A stretch of DNA of 64,000 nt, taken from positions 4,716,356 to 4,780,355 of the forward strand of contig NZ_CP060140.1 of the NCBI RefSeq assembly GCF_022376295.1. The letters run 5' to 3'. The position numbers and the translations under genes were made by a program. A model generated the notes under the pieces. The model was not told the origin of the DNA. It saw only the letters and a list, made by a program, of their open reading frames with translations, and searched no databases. This document shows, one piece after another, positions 33,780 through 41,643 of the stretch; the first letter of the stretch is position 1; each line of letters begins with the position of its first letter. The stretch comes from Nodularia sphaerocarpa UHCC 0038 (GTDB lineage Bacteria > Cyanobacteriota > Cyanobacteriia > Cyanobacteriales > Nostocaceae).

Positions 33780-34682
33780 ATGATTTCATTTTATCCCGGT
33801 CAAAAAGCGAATGAACTTGCCAAAGATGCTCAAGAGCGATATCAACGTGCTGTTGAATGGTTGAAAATAGAGGAAGCAGCTACAAACAAGTTGGCAGAGG
33901 AGTATGGACAACTTCAACTCAATGTCATCAAAGACACAATTAAAAACTTTATTGACTTTCTTGAGCGGACTGGGAGAAAGGCTTCCGAAAGCGAGAAGCG
34001 ACTGTTAGAGGGATTGGATTTTTCAGTTGAGCAGATGCAAGAATATAGGGCTGCGGCTATTGCAGCAGATAAATTTTTCATGGCTGGTGCTAAAGCTGCG
34101 GGAGCAGCAGCCGCAGGTTATGGAAGTGCTATTGGTGTGGCTACTTCTATAGGAGTAGCAAGCACTGGAACAGCTATCTCAGGACTCAGTGGAGCTGCTG
34201 CTACAAATGCAATGCTAGCATGGTTTGGTGGTGGAGCCGTTGCAGCTGGTGGCGGCGGTATGGCTGTCGGTGTTTGGGTGTTAGGTGGTATTACGGCTGT
34301 TCCGGCTTTGGCTATTGGGGGCTTTTTTGCGGCTCGTGAAGGTGAGAAAGCTATGACAAAGGCGCGGGAGTATGAAGCCAAAATCAATAAAGCGATTACT
34401 GAAATTAATGTTGCCAAAGAATATTCGCAACAAATAAAACAGCGCATTACTGAGTTAAAAGGTATTTTTGAATCCCTGAATAATCGTGCGGTTGAAAGTC
34501 TGAAAGAACTGGAATATCAACCTTTTGATTCCAAGAGAGATGCGGAAAAGTTTCGACAAGTGGGAATTTTGATGAAGGGGCTAATAGAAATTTTGAAAAC
34601 CCCAGTTTTGAACAGTGAAGGAAAACTTAACTTTGGCACTGTAACAATTTTAGAAAAATACCGCAATTTACCTGCAAAATAG
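33780..34682 (+). CDS. Gly/Ala-rich membrane-inserting-like protein between coiled coils
   Basis: A 300-residue protein of unknown function. Residues 8-98 and 187-270 are charged helical segments likely to form coiled coils. Between them, at about 100-184, is a long hydrophobic stretch rich in Gly and Ala (for example GSAIGVATSIGVASTG, LAWFGGGAVAAGGGGMAVG and VLGGITAVPALAIGG). This glycine-zipper pattern is seen in pore-forming or membrane-remodelling proteins. There is no signal peptide. ATG 33780 has GGAG six bases upstream; a TTG at 33768 is less likely. The next gene follows after two bases, so they form an operon. Confidence 0.7.
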   Translation: MISFYPGQKANELAKDAQERYQRAVEWLKIEEAATNKLAEEYGQLQLNVIKDTIKNFIDFLERTGRKASESEKRLLEGLDFSVEQMQEYRAAAIAADKFFMAGAKAAGAAAAGYGSAIGVATSIGVASTGTAISGLSGAAATNAMLAWFGGGAVAAGGGGMAVGVWVLGGITAVPALAIGGFFAAREGEKAMTKAREYEAKINKAITEINVAKEYSQQIKQRITELKGIFESLNNRAVESLKELEYQPFDSKRDAEKFRQVGILMKGLIEILKTPVLNSEGKLNFGTVTILEKYRNLPAK

Positions 34683-34684
34683 AT

Positions 34685-35092
34685 ATGACAGCCCAGAAAG
34701 TTCATGCAGAAGTATTGGGTATACGTACAGATGCTACTCAATTACTAAACTCTATAGTTCAAGCCTACACTGAGTACAAGATAGTTGCAGAGGAAGAACG
34801 GACTAAAAGGCGCGGTATTGAAGCTTGGGAAAAAACAACAATTTCTCAGATTCAAGCTGATCGCGATGTTCTATTTAAATATCTTGAAAACTCATTTGAC
34901 GAACGAAGCAAGAATTTTAGTTTTTTGTTTGAAAAAGTCGATCAGGCAATAACTCAAGGTGATAATAACCAGTTAACTTTATCTCTACATTCTATCACTG
35001 AACTAGCAAAATCTAGTCCCTTTAAAGACTTTGCTGATTTGAACTCAGTTAAAACAGCCCTTGACGATCCAGATCATGAATGGATCATTTAG
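34685..35092 (+). CDS. small helical partner of the Gly-rich protein
   Basis: A 135-residue, highly charged, predicted all-helical protein that I do not recognise. The middle (YKIVAEEERTKRRGIEAWEKTTISQIQADRD, described here by its ends YKIVAEEERTKRR and QIQADRD) looks like one long helix; a second helical part follows (FEKVDQAITQGDNNQ). It starts two bases after the stop of the Gly-rich protein gene, so the two are co-translated and probably act together. An inhibitor or assembly partner is the natural guess. Followed 44 bases later by the right 39-base repeat. Confidence 0.65.
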   Translation: MTAQKVHAEVLGIRTDATQLLNSIVQAYTEYKIVAEEERTKRRGIEAWEKTTISQIQADRDVLFKYLENSFDERSKNFSFLFEKVDQAITQGDNNQLTLSLHSITELAKSSPFKDFADLNSVKTALDDPDHEWII

Positions 35093-35135
35093 TTGAAGAA
35101 TTGATCAGCAAAAAGTTTCGGTAAATCCAGAGAGA

Positions 35136-35174
35136 GGCGCAGAGAATCAATGTGGAATCTCTGCGTTACTCTGT
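35136..35174. repeat. 39-base direct repeat, right copy
   Basis: Same direction and 37 of 39 bases identical to 32779-32817. Lies between the small helical gene and the convergent moeB. Confidence 0.8.
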
Positions 35175-35184
35175 CGAAAGGATT

Positions 35185-36357
35185 TTAATATTCTGGAACT
35201 GAAGGATCTACTTCTTTACTCCAAGCGTTAATTCCGCCTTTGACATTAGTCCCCTCAATTCCCGCTTCTTTGAGGATAGCCAAGGCTTTGGCGGAGCGTC
35301 CGCCTAGTTTACAATGAGCAATTAAGCGATGACCATTGAGGATTTCTTTGACTTTGGCTACACCGTCGCCGTTTTCAATATCTGGTAAGGGTATCAATAC
35401 AGCACCAGGAATTTTGGCGATTTCGTATTCATGAGGGTTACGGACATCTAATAGTACAAAATCTTTTGCACCGCTATCCAGTAATTCTTTTAATTCTTTG
35501 ACGGTCATTTCTGACATTTCCATCTGCTGTTTAGCCTCCTCTGCCTTAGCTTGCGGAATTCCGCAGAATTGTTCGTAGTCTATCAGTTTTTCAATAACTG
35601 GGCGAATGGGATTTGGACGCAGTTTCAATTCCCGAAATTTCATTTCTAAGGCATCGTACAATAGTAATCTTCCACTGAGGGTAGTACCTTTTCCTGTGAC
35701 GATTTTTACTGTTTCTGTCGCCTGAATAATTCCAATCATTCCTGGTAAAATACCGAGTACGCCACCTTCTGCACAGGAGGGAACCATTCCTGGTGGTGGT
35801 GGTTCTGGGTACAAGTCACGATAGTTGGGACCACCTTCGTAGTTAAAGACCGTGGCTTGTCCTTCAAAGCGGAAAATGGAACCGTAGACGTTGGGTTTAT
35901 CTAGCAGTACGCAAGCGTCATTAACGAGGTATCTGGTGGGGAAGTTATCCGTACCATCTACGACGATATCATAAGGTTTAATGATCTCTAGGGCGTTTTC
36001 AGCACTCAGGCGAGTTTCGTATAAGTCAACCTGACAATGGGGGTTAATCTCGTGTATCCGGTTTTTTGCGGATTCAATTTTGGGTTTACCTACCCAGGAT
36101 GTACCGTGTATGACTTGGCGTTGGAGGTTGGAGGTATCGACGATATCGAAATCAACTATACCAATACGTCCAATACCTGCGGCTGCAAGGTATAACAGTA
36201 ATGGCGAACCTAGTCCACCAGTACCAATACACAATACACTGGCAGCTTTTAAACGCTTTTGTCCTTCTAGTCCAATTTCTGGCAAGATTAAATGGCGGGA
36301 GTAGCGTTCGTAATCGTCTTTGGTCAACTGGATTTCTTCCAGGTTGGGATTTAGCAT
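35185..36357 (-). CDS. moeB: MoeB/ThiF-type adenylyltransferase with rhodanese domain
   Basis: A 390-residue E1-like enzyme that adenylates the C-terminus of a ubiquitin-like sulfur carrier (MoaD, ThiS or CysO type). The N-terminal half has the nucleotide loop GTGGLGSPLLLYLAAAGIGRIGIVDFD, the DNLQRQ-like SNLQRQVIHG and VDGTDNFPTRY. The C-terminal rhodanese domain (about 280-388) has the active Cys in IAHCKLGGRSAKAL. This fused form can both activate and sulfurate the carrier. It is the last gene of the cluster with the JAMM peptidase, 52 bases upstream. Confidence 0.93.
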   Translation of the reverse strand: MLNPNLEEIQLTKDDYERYSRHLILPEIGLEGQKRLKAASVLCIGTGGLGSPLLLYLAAAGIGRIGIVDFDIVDTSNLQRQVIHGTSWVGKPKIESAKNRIHEINPHCQVDLYETRLSAENALEIIKPYDIVVDGTDNFPTRYLVNDACVLLDKPNVYGSIFRFEGQATVFNYEGGPNYRDLYPEPPPPGMVPSCAEGGVLGILPGMIGIIQATETVKIVTGKGTTLSGRLLLYDALEMKFRELKLRPNPIRPVIEKLIDYEQFCGIPQAKAEEAKQQMEMSEMTVKELKELLDSGAKDFVLLDVRNPHEYEIAKIPGAVLIPLPDIENGDGVAKVKEILNGHRLIAHCKLGGRSAKALAILKEAGIEGTNVKGGINAWSKEVDPSVPEY

Positions 36358-36409
36358 AGCAGTTAGGTAGATCAGCCGAGAATATTGATCTTATCGAAAA
36401 ACGATATTT

Positions 36410-36877
36410 TTAAATTATGTTTTCAATTGACTCTGGTTGGAATTGGTGATGATCATCAAGAATCCAACTTTTGACTGTGGTAGCTTGGCCGTTTTGAACA
36501 GAAACTATTATATAGGAGTATTCTGCCCAAGCATATAGGCGATCGCATTCTGAAGGTGTAGCGGAATTATCAGGGTGGGAGTGGTAAATACCGATGATAT
36601 TCCATGAGCGATGGGCTGCGGCTTTTTGTGCCTGTAACAGAACTTGGGGAGCGATCGCATATCTTCTTCTGGTACTCTCTACTGTGAGTTCTCCTGGAAA
36701 ATCACCGGCTTGGGTATTCCAGGCGTTTTCTGTGGGGATAATTTCCACGACAGTTTTGCCTTTCGTACCCAGATAACCGATAATTAGTCCACAGCATTCT
36801 TCTGGGTAGGTGCTTTCGGCGTGGGTACAGATAGTTTGCAAGTGTTCCGGAAGGAGGTTAATTAACCTACTATTCAT
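36410..36877 (-). CDS. JAMM/M67-family metallopeptidase
   Basis: About 155 residues. Zinc-binding JAMM motif: Glu in EECCGLIIG, then YHSHPDNSATPSECD (HxHx10D with the Ser). Relatives include Mec+, which cuts cysteine off the sulfur carrier CysO. With MoeB-rhodanese as the next gene, a role in processing a ubiquitin-like sulfur carrier is the likely reading. I chose ATG 36877, which overlaps the stop of the preceding four-helix gene by eight bases, over a TTG at 36901. Confidence 0.88.
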   Translation of the reverse strand: MNSRLINLLPEHLQTICTHAESTYPEECCGLIIGYLGTKGKTVVEIIPTENAWNTQAGDFPGELTVESTRRRYAIAPQVLLQAQKAAAHRSWNIIGIYHSHPDNSATPSECDRLYAWAEYSYIIVSVQNGQATTVKSWILDDHHQFQPESIENII

Positions 36878-37235
36878 CAAAATTGTGACTTTGCTTATCA
36901 ATATAAGATGCTAGCAGTTCCTTGACTTCCACCACGTCACTGATTAAATTATCATAATCAGACGAGTCCAGCATATTCAACTCAAAGCAAAGCAGCAAGT
37001 AATATTCCACCTCAATCACTGCATCCCGCGCCATTTCCAGAAAATCCAGTTGCATTTCATAGTCATCGCGATCGCATCCCTGAGCTATCTTAATGGGGAT
37101 AGCCGCACAAGCTAAACGAATTTGTTGTGTTAGCCCCAGTAATTCCTCTTCTGGAAAGGTTTTCGTAATTTCATAGACTGCAACTGTTAATTCGTGCGCT
37201 TTTTCCCATTCTTGCAGCTCTCTAAAGTCTGTCAT
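36870..37235 (-). CDS. four-helix bundle protein (S23/IVP family)
   Basis: About 121 residues of the family first seen as 23S rRNA intervening-sequence proteins. Helical pattern DFRELQEWEKAHELTVAVYEI, then FPEEELLGLTQQIRLACAAIPIKIAQGC, with the last two helices ending IDKQSHNFDE. Usually about 115-125 residues. The gene body overlaps the JAMM gene start by eight bases, an odd coupling for proteins of such different kind. Function unknown. ATG 37235 preferred; the frame opens at 37274. Confidence 0.82.
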   Translation of the reverse strand: MTDFRELQEWEKAHELTVAVYEITKTFPEEELLGLTQQIRLACAAIPIKIAQGCDRDDYEMQLDFLEMARDAVIEVEYYLLLCFELNMLDSSDYDNLISDVVEVKELLASYIDKQSHNFDE

Positions 37236-37671
37236 GTTTATATTGGTATCCTTGAGGATTAATAGGGTGACCAATGCCTACCTATAATAATATGCCACTA
37301 TTATCCCAGCTACCCAAATTAAGTCGAATCGAATTTATGTAAAAATTTGACATTTTTATTTACATTAATGACTGCAATTAGCTCACTCAGGAAATTTTCT
37401 TAATAGTCAGCGAATGCCGATTTGAGCAAATACACCAACCTCACCCCCAACCCCTCTGGTTGCTTTCCCATAGCGTCTCCCCTAGTTCCCATAGCGTCTC
37501 CCCTAGGGAGAAGGAGAGGGGAAATTTTGAAGCAAGTCAAAGCACCGATTATCTGGGATGGTGCGTTGCGCTACGCGACAACACTGACTACAAACAAAGA
37601 TTTGGAGTAATTTAATTATTTGTGTGTACACCGTGGTTCCTTAGCAACCAGAGGGGAGATGTTGAAGCAAA
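37236..37671. other. gap with tandem and dispersed repeats, no gene
   Basis: Contains two tandem copies of a 20-21 base unit around CCCATAGCGTCTCCCCTAG (37466-37506), then GGAGAAGGAGAGGGG, a GTGCGTTGCGCTACGCGACAAC repeat (in part, 37560-37581), and the 13-base motif TGTGTGTACACCG (37621-37633). The 62-codon frame at 37422 is repeat-derived. Confidence 0.6.
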
Positions 37672-38466
37672 TCATAGACGGGCTAAAAATTTCAGCATGA
37701 CGGAAGTGACTGTATCCGGGGACTCAATCAAAAAGCCATGCCCTCCACGATCGATCACTACCAGTTCAGCGTGGGGAATACCTTGAGCTAATTGTTCAGA
37801 AAACTTAACTGGGGTGAGAATATCTTGTTTTCCCACTAAAATCAGCGTGGGACAGTGAATGTTATGCAGTCGGTCTTGTGTATCACTGCTCAGGATAGCC
37901 CGACTATGATGATAGAGTGTATGTGTAGCTGGTGTAAAGGGATAATTCACTGCCCACTCAATTAGTTGTTCTACCATCCCTGGAATAGTATAAAACTCAT
38001 CAGTAAATATCCAGGGGAATACAACTTTTTGATAAAGCTTCATGTCTATATTACTAGGGAGGTCGCCCCATGTGGAAATCACATGATTGAATCTTTCATC
38101 ACCCTTGGCAAGGGTAGAAAGCAAAATTAGACTTTTTACCCTTCCGGGTTCTGCTAATACCAGTTCTTGGGCGATTTGACCACCCATCGAATGCCCGACT
38201 ACATTTACCTGATAAATACCAATGTGATCAAGTAATGCGGTTACATCCTTTGCCATCTGTTGAATATTATAGGAACTATCGGGGGCAGAACTTCGCCCCA
38301 GTCCGCGATTATCTAGACGAATAACTTGATATTGGGTAACGAGCGATGGCATGATTAACGACCAATAGGAGTGATCGCATAAAAAACCAGCAATTAATAA
38401 TAAAGGTTCACCCTCTCCTTTGATGTCGTAGAACAAATCAATTTCGTTAACGTGAACTTTTGGCAT
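37672..38466 (-). CDS. alpha/beta hydrolase
   Basis: About 264 residues. The nucleophile elbow is GHSMGGQIA, the oxyanion region GFLCDHSYW, the acid in LVGKQDILTPV and the catalytic His in RGGHGFLIESPD, so the triad is complete. Close to the haloperoxidase/3-oxoadipate enol-lactonase branch; substrate unknown. I start it at ATG 38466 (MPKVHVNEIDLFYD), since the longer frame from 38559 would overlap the divergent transporter gene and lacks family similarity. Only 31 bases separate it from that gene. Confidence 0.85.
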   Translation of the reverse strand: MPKVHVNEIDLFYDIKGEGEPLLLIAGFLCDHSYWSLIMPSLVTQYQVIRLDNRGLGRSSAPDSSYNIQQMAKDVTALLDHIGIYQVNVVGHSMGGQIAQELVLAEPGRVKSLILLSTLAKGDERFNHVISTWGDLPSNIDMKLYQKVVFPWIFTDEFYTIPGMVEQLIEWAVNYPFTPATHTLYHHSRAILSSDTQDRLHNIHCPTLILVGKQDILTPVKFSEQLAQGIPHAELVVIDRGGHGFLIESPDTVTSVMLKFLARL

Positions 38467-38497
38467 AAGTCGTAAATAACTATAAAAAAAAATAAAC

Positions 38498-39262
38498 TTG
38501 ATGATGCAACAACAAAAACCAATTGCTGTGGAATTCCGCGATGTCACCTTTAGCCGCAACCATCGCCCTTTAGTATCTCATCTGAATTTCTCTATTAGTC
38601 AAGGAGAAGCTTTAGTTTTACTCGGACGCAGTGGAAGCGGTAAAACTACTACAATGAAGTTAATTAATCGCCTCTTCACACCTACACAAGGTGAAGTATT
38701 ATTTAATGGCATTCCCACAACTGAATGGGATGAAATTAAATTGCGGCGCAATATTGGTTATGTGATTCAAGAAACTGGTTTATTTCCCCATTTTACTGTA
38801 GAACGTAACGTGGGTTTAGTCCCGAATTTGCTCGGTTGGCAATCTAAACAAATTAAAATGCGGGTTTATGAATTGTTGCAGATGGTAGGCTTAGATCCTG
38901 GACAATTTGCGGGGCGTTATCCTCATGAACTTTCGGGAGGACAAAAGCAACGAGTTGGTGTAGCTAGAGCATTAGCAGCTGATCCACCTGTATTATTAAT
39001 GGATGAACCTTTTGGCGCACTCGATCCCATTACCCGCTTAGAATTGCAACAAGAATTTCACCGATTACAACAAGAATTAAATAAAACAGTGGTGTTTGTC
39101 ACCCATGATATTCAAGAAGCCTTTGTTTTAGCTGACCGAATTGGGTTAATGTGTGAGGGAGAATTGGTAGTATTAGGGACAAAGGATGAATTTAAGCGCT
39201 CATCACATCCAGAAAGCCTAGCTTTTCTCCAATGTCTGCAATCATTGCAAGAGACTTTATGA
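38498..39262 (+). CDS. osmoprotectant ABC transporter ATPase (OpuCA/ProV-like)
   Basis: A 254-residue ATPase energising uptake of glycine betaine, choline or related compounds. Walker A GRSGSGKTTTMKLINRL, Q-loop VIQETGLFPHFTVERNVG, signature ELSGGQKQRVGVARAL and Walker B VLLMDEPFGALDPITR are intact. The CBS domains found in many OpuCA proteins are absent. First gene of a three-gene set; it overlaps the permease start by four bases (ATGA). Confidence 0.92.
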   Translation: MMMQQQKPIAVEFRDVTFSRNHRPLVSHLNFSISQGEALVLLGRSGSGKTTTMKLINRLFTPTQGEVLFNGIPTTEWDEIKLRRNIGYVIQETGLFPHFTVERNVGLVPNLLGWQSKQIKMRVYELLQMVGLDPGQFAGRYPHELSGGQKQRVGVARALAADPPVLLMDEPFGALDPITRLELQQEFHRLQQELNKTVVFVTHDIQEAFVLADRIGLMCEGELVVLGTKDEFKRSSHPESLAFLQCLQSLQETL

Positions 39263-39891
39263 AAGACTTTTTTTTGATCAAGTATGCGCCAGAAATCCTG
39301 CGACATACCCTAGAACACTTATTTATGGTGAGTATTGCGATCGCCACTGCTACACTCATTGGTATTCCTTTGGGTATTTTAATCACCCGTAAAACTCACC
39401 TGCGCCGACCTATTCTCGGTATTGCCAATATTCTGCAAACTATTCCCAGTTTAGCATTATTTGGGTTACTGATTCCAGTCCCGATCATTGGGGGAATTGG
39501 GATTATTCCTGCAATTGTAGCTTTAACTTTATACTCCTTTCTCCCCATTATCCGCAATACTTACACTGGTATCATGGGGGTAGATCCCGCTATTAGGGAA
39601 GCTGGGCGAGGTATGGGGATGACAGATAAACAATTGTTGTTACAGGTAGAGATTCCCTTAGCAATGGGGGTAATTTTGGCAGGTGTGCGGGTAGCAACAG
39701 TCATTTCTATAGGGATTGCGACTATCGCCGCAGCTATTGGTGCTGGTGGTTTGGGTGTGTTTATTTTTCGCGGAATTGCAGTGGTAAATAATCAGTTAAT
39801 TTTAGCTGGCGCAGTGCCGGCGGCGATGATTGCATTAGTCGCTGATTTGGGTATTGGTTGGCTGGAACAGAAATTAAAAGTTAAAGCTTGA
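39259..39891 (+). CDS. osmoprotectant ABC transporter permease (OpuCB-like)
   Basis: About 210 residues with five to six membrane helices. The docking loop is GVDPAIREAGRGMGMTDKQLLLQVEIPLAMGVIL, of which the core EAGRGMGMT is characteristic of the OpuCB/YehW group. Start at ATG 39259, overlapping the ATPase stop (ATGA), instead of the upstream 39232. Together with its ATPase and the binding protein at 40011 it makes a complete importer. Confidence 0.92.
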   Translation: MKDFFLIKYAPEILRHTLEHLFMVSIAIATATLIGIPLGILITRKTHLRRPILGIANILQTIPSLALFGLLIPVPIIGGIGIIPAIVALTLYSFLPIIRNTYTGIMGVDPAIREAGRGMGMTDKQLLLQVEIPLAMGVILAGVRVATVISIGIATIAAAIGAGGLGVFIFRGIAVVNNQLILAGAVPAAMIALVADLGIGWLEQKLKVKA

Positions 39892-40010
39892 ATTTCTCTT
39901 TAGATATGGTGGTTGTGGAAGTTAGGAACCACAGATAAACACAGATGAACACAGATAAAGATAAGTCTGGATTCTGTTATATGTATCAGGGGTTAAATTA
40001 TTAGTAAATT

Positions 40011-40910
40011 ATGAAGAGATTCTGGATATTATGTATTTTAACTTGTGTGATGGCGGTGGTAATAGCTAGTTGTAATTTCAATGCTACTACGAGCAGTGCT
40101 GGTGATATTGTTATTGCTTCTAAAGATTTTACAGAACAAGATATTTTAGGTGAACTTTTAGCCCAGCAAATTGAAGATACTACTGATTTAACAGTTACTC
40201 GTCGTCCCCGTTTAGGGGGTTCTTTTGTTTGCCATAAGGCTATTCTAGCTGGAAAAATTGATGCTTATATTGAGTACACAGGCACGGCTTTTACTGCTAT
40301 TTTAAAACAACAAGCAGTTAATGACCCCAAAGTAGTTCACGAAAAATTAAAACAAGCTTATGCAGAACAGTTTAATTTAGAAGTCATGCCCAGCTTAGGG
40401 TTTGAAAATACATTTGCCATGATTATTCGCGGTGAAGATGCTAAACGCTATAATATTCAAACTCTCTCAGAAGCTGCTAAATATACACCTGAATGGCGCG
40501 GTGGGTTCGGTTACGAATTTTTAGAACGGGAAGATGGTTTTCCAGGATTAGCGAAAATCTACGGTCTAAATTTTGCTAGACCTCCCCAAATTATGGACTT
40601 GGGTTTAATATATCGGGCGTTGATTCAAAAACAAGTGGATATGGTAGCAGGTAATTCTACAGATGGGCAAATCTCCCGCCTGGGGTTGGTGGTACTTCAG
40701 GATGATAAACAATATTTTCCGCCTTATGAAGCTGCGCCTATTGTCCGTAAAGCAACTTTAGATAAATATCCGCAATTAAGAGCAGCTATAAATAAACTGA
40801 CTGGAAAAATTACCGCCGATGAAATGCGAGAATTAAATAATTTAGTTGAAGGTGAATTACAGGATATTAAAACTGTGGTGCGCGAGTTTCGCAAATCTCA
40901 TGGTTTATGA
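40011..40910 (+). CDS. osmoprotectant-binding lipoprotein (OpuCC-like)
   Basis: A 299-residue substrate-binding protein of the OpuAC family. The signal peptide ends in a lipobox (VMAVVIASC), so it is membrane-anchored. Family marks: IVIASKDFTEQDILGELLAQ, AYIEYTGTAF and MVAGNSTDGQI. The gap of 119 bases after the permease contains a short dispersed repeat (ACACAGATGAACACAGATAA, 39940-39959), but direction and function make it the third operon gene. Confidence 0.93.
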   Translation: MKRFWILCILTCVMAVVIASCNFNATTSSAGDIVIASKDFTEQDILGELLAQQIEDTTDLTVTRRPRLGGSFVCHKAILAGKIDAYIEYTGTAFTAILKQQAVNDPKVVHEKLKQAYAEQFNLEVMPSLGFENTFAMIIRGEDAKRYNIQTLSEAAKYTPEWRGGFGYEFLEREDGFPGLAKIYGLNFARPPQIMDLGLIYRALIQKQVDMVAGNSTDGQISRLGLVVLQDDKQYFPPYEAAPIVRKATLDKYPQLRAAINKLTGKITADEMRELNNLVEGELQDIKTVVREFRKSHGL

Positions 40911-40984
40911 CTGTAATGTAAAAGAAAAATTAATAGAATTACCGAGAAAGGATGAATTTAAGCGTTTTTATCAAGTAAATTAGT

Positions 40985-41566
40985 ATGCCAAAATTTGAAG
41001 ACAAACTAGAAAATTTTCAGGCTAAAAATCGCCAAAAATGGCGGGAATGGTTGCAGGAAAACCATCAAACTTCCTTGGGTATATGGCTTATTTACTACAA
41101 AGTCAAAAGTGGTAAGCCAAGCATTAAATATAGCGAAGCAGTAAAAGAAGCTTTATGCTTTGGTTGGATTGATAGTAAGGTAAAATCATTAGATGAAGAA
41201 CGCTATATGCAAATATTTACACGCCGAAAACCGAGAAGCGTATGGTCAAAATTGAATAAGCAATATATTGCAGAACTAATTGAACAAGGTTTGATGACTG
41301 AAGCTGGTATTACAAAGATTTCCATAGCAAAACAAGATGGCTCATGGAACAAATTAGATGCAATAGAAGAGTTAATAATTCCAGCAGACCTAAAGCAAGC
41401 ATTAGCAGCAAACCAAACTGCTAATAAATATTTTGATGCATTTAGTAAAACATCCAAAAAGAATATACTCTTTTGGATTGAAAGTGCTAAACGTCCAGAG
41501 ACGAGATTAAAAAGAATTGATCAAACCATCTATTCAGCAGCAGAAAACAAAAATCCATTGGGATGA
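40985..41566 (+). CDS. YdeI/OmpD-associated family protein
   Basis: A 193-residue soluble protein. Core features are SLGIWLIYYKVKSGKPSIKYSEAVKEALCFGWIDSKVK and the C-terminal FSKTSKKNILFWIESAKRPETRLKRI, the usual two ends of the family (of which only short parts are quoted as signature: CFGWIDSK, and RPETRLKRI). Relatives are called bacteriocin-protection proteins, without a firm mechanism. Follows the transporter by 74 bases. Confidence 0.85.
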   Translation: MPKFEDKLENFQAKNRQKWREWLQENHQTSLGIWLIYYKVKSGKPSIKYSEAVKEALCFGWIDSKVKSLDEERYMQIFTRRKPRSVWSKLNKQYIAELIEQGLMTEAGITKISIAKQDGSWNKLDAIEELIIPADLKQALAANQTANKYFDAFSKTSKKNILFWIESAKRPETRLKRIDQTIYSAAENKNPLG

Positions 41567-41643
41567 TATGATGACGTAGTTAGCCAAACTAAAATTTACC
41601 TTTCAGCTGTAGCCCCAGAAATATTCAGCAAAATTGCAGATAA

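Noticed and set aside
34118..34447. 109-codon minus-strand frame inside the Gly-rich gene
   Set aside because: It is the antisense of the Gly/Ala-rich coding segment; its Ala/Pro-rich composition is a shadow effect.
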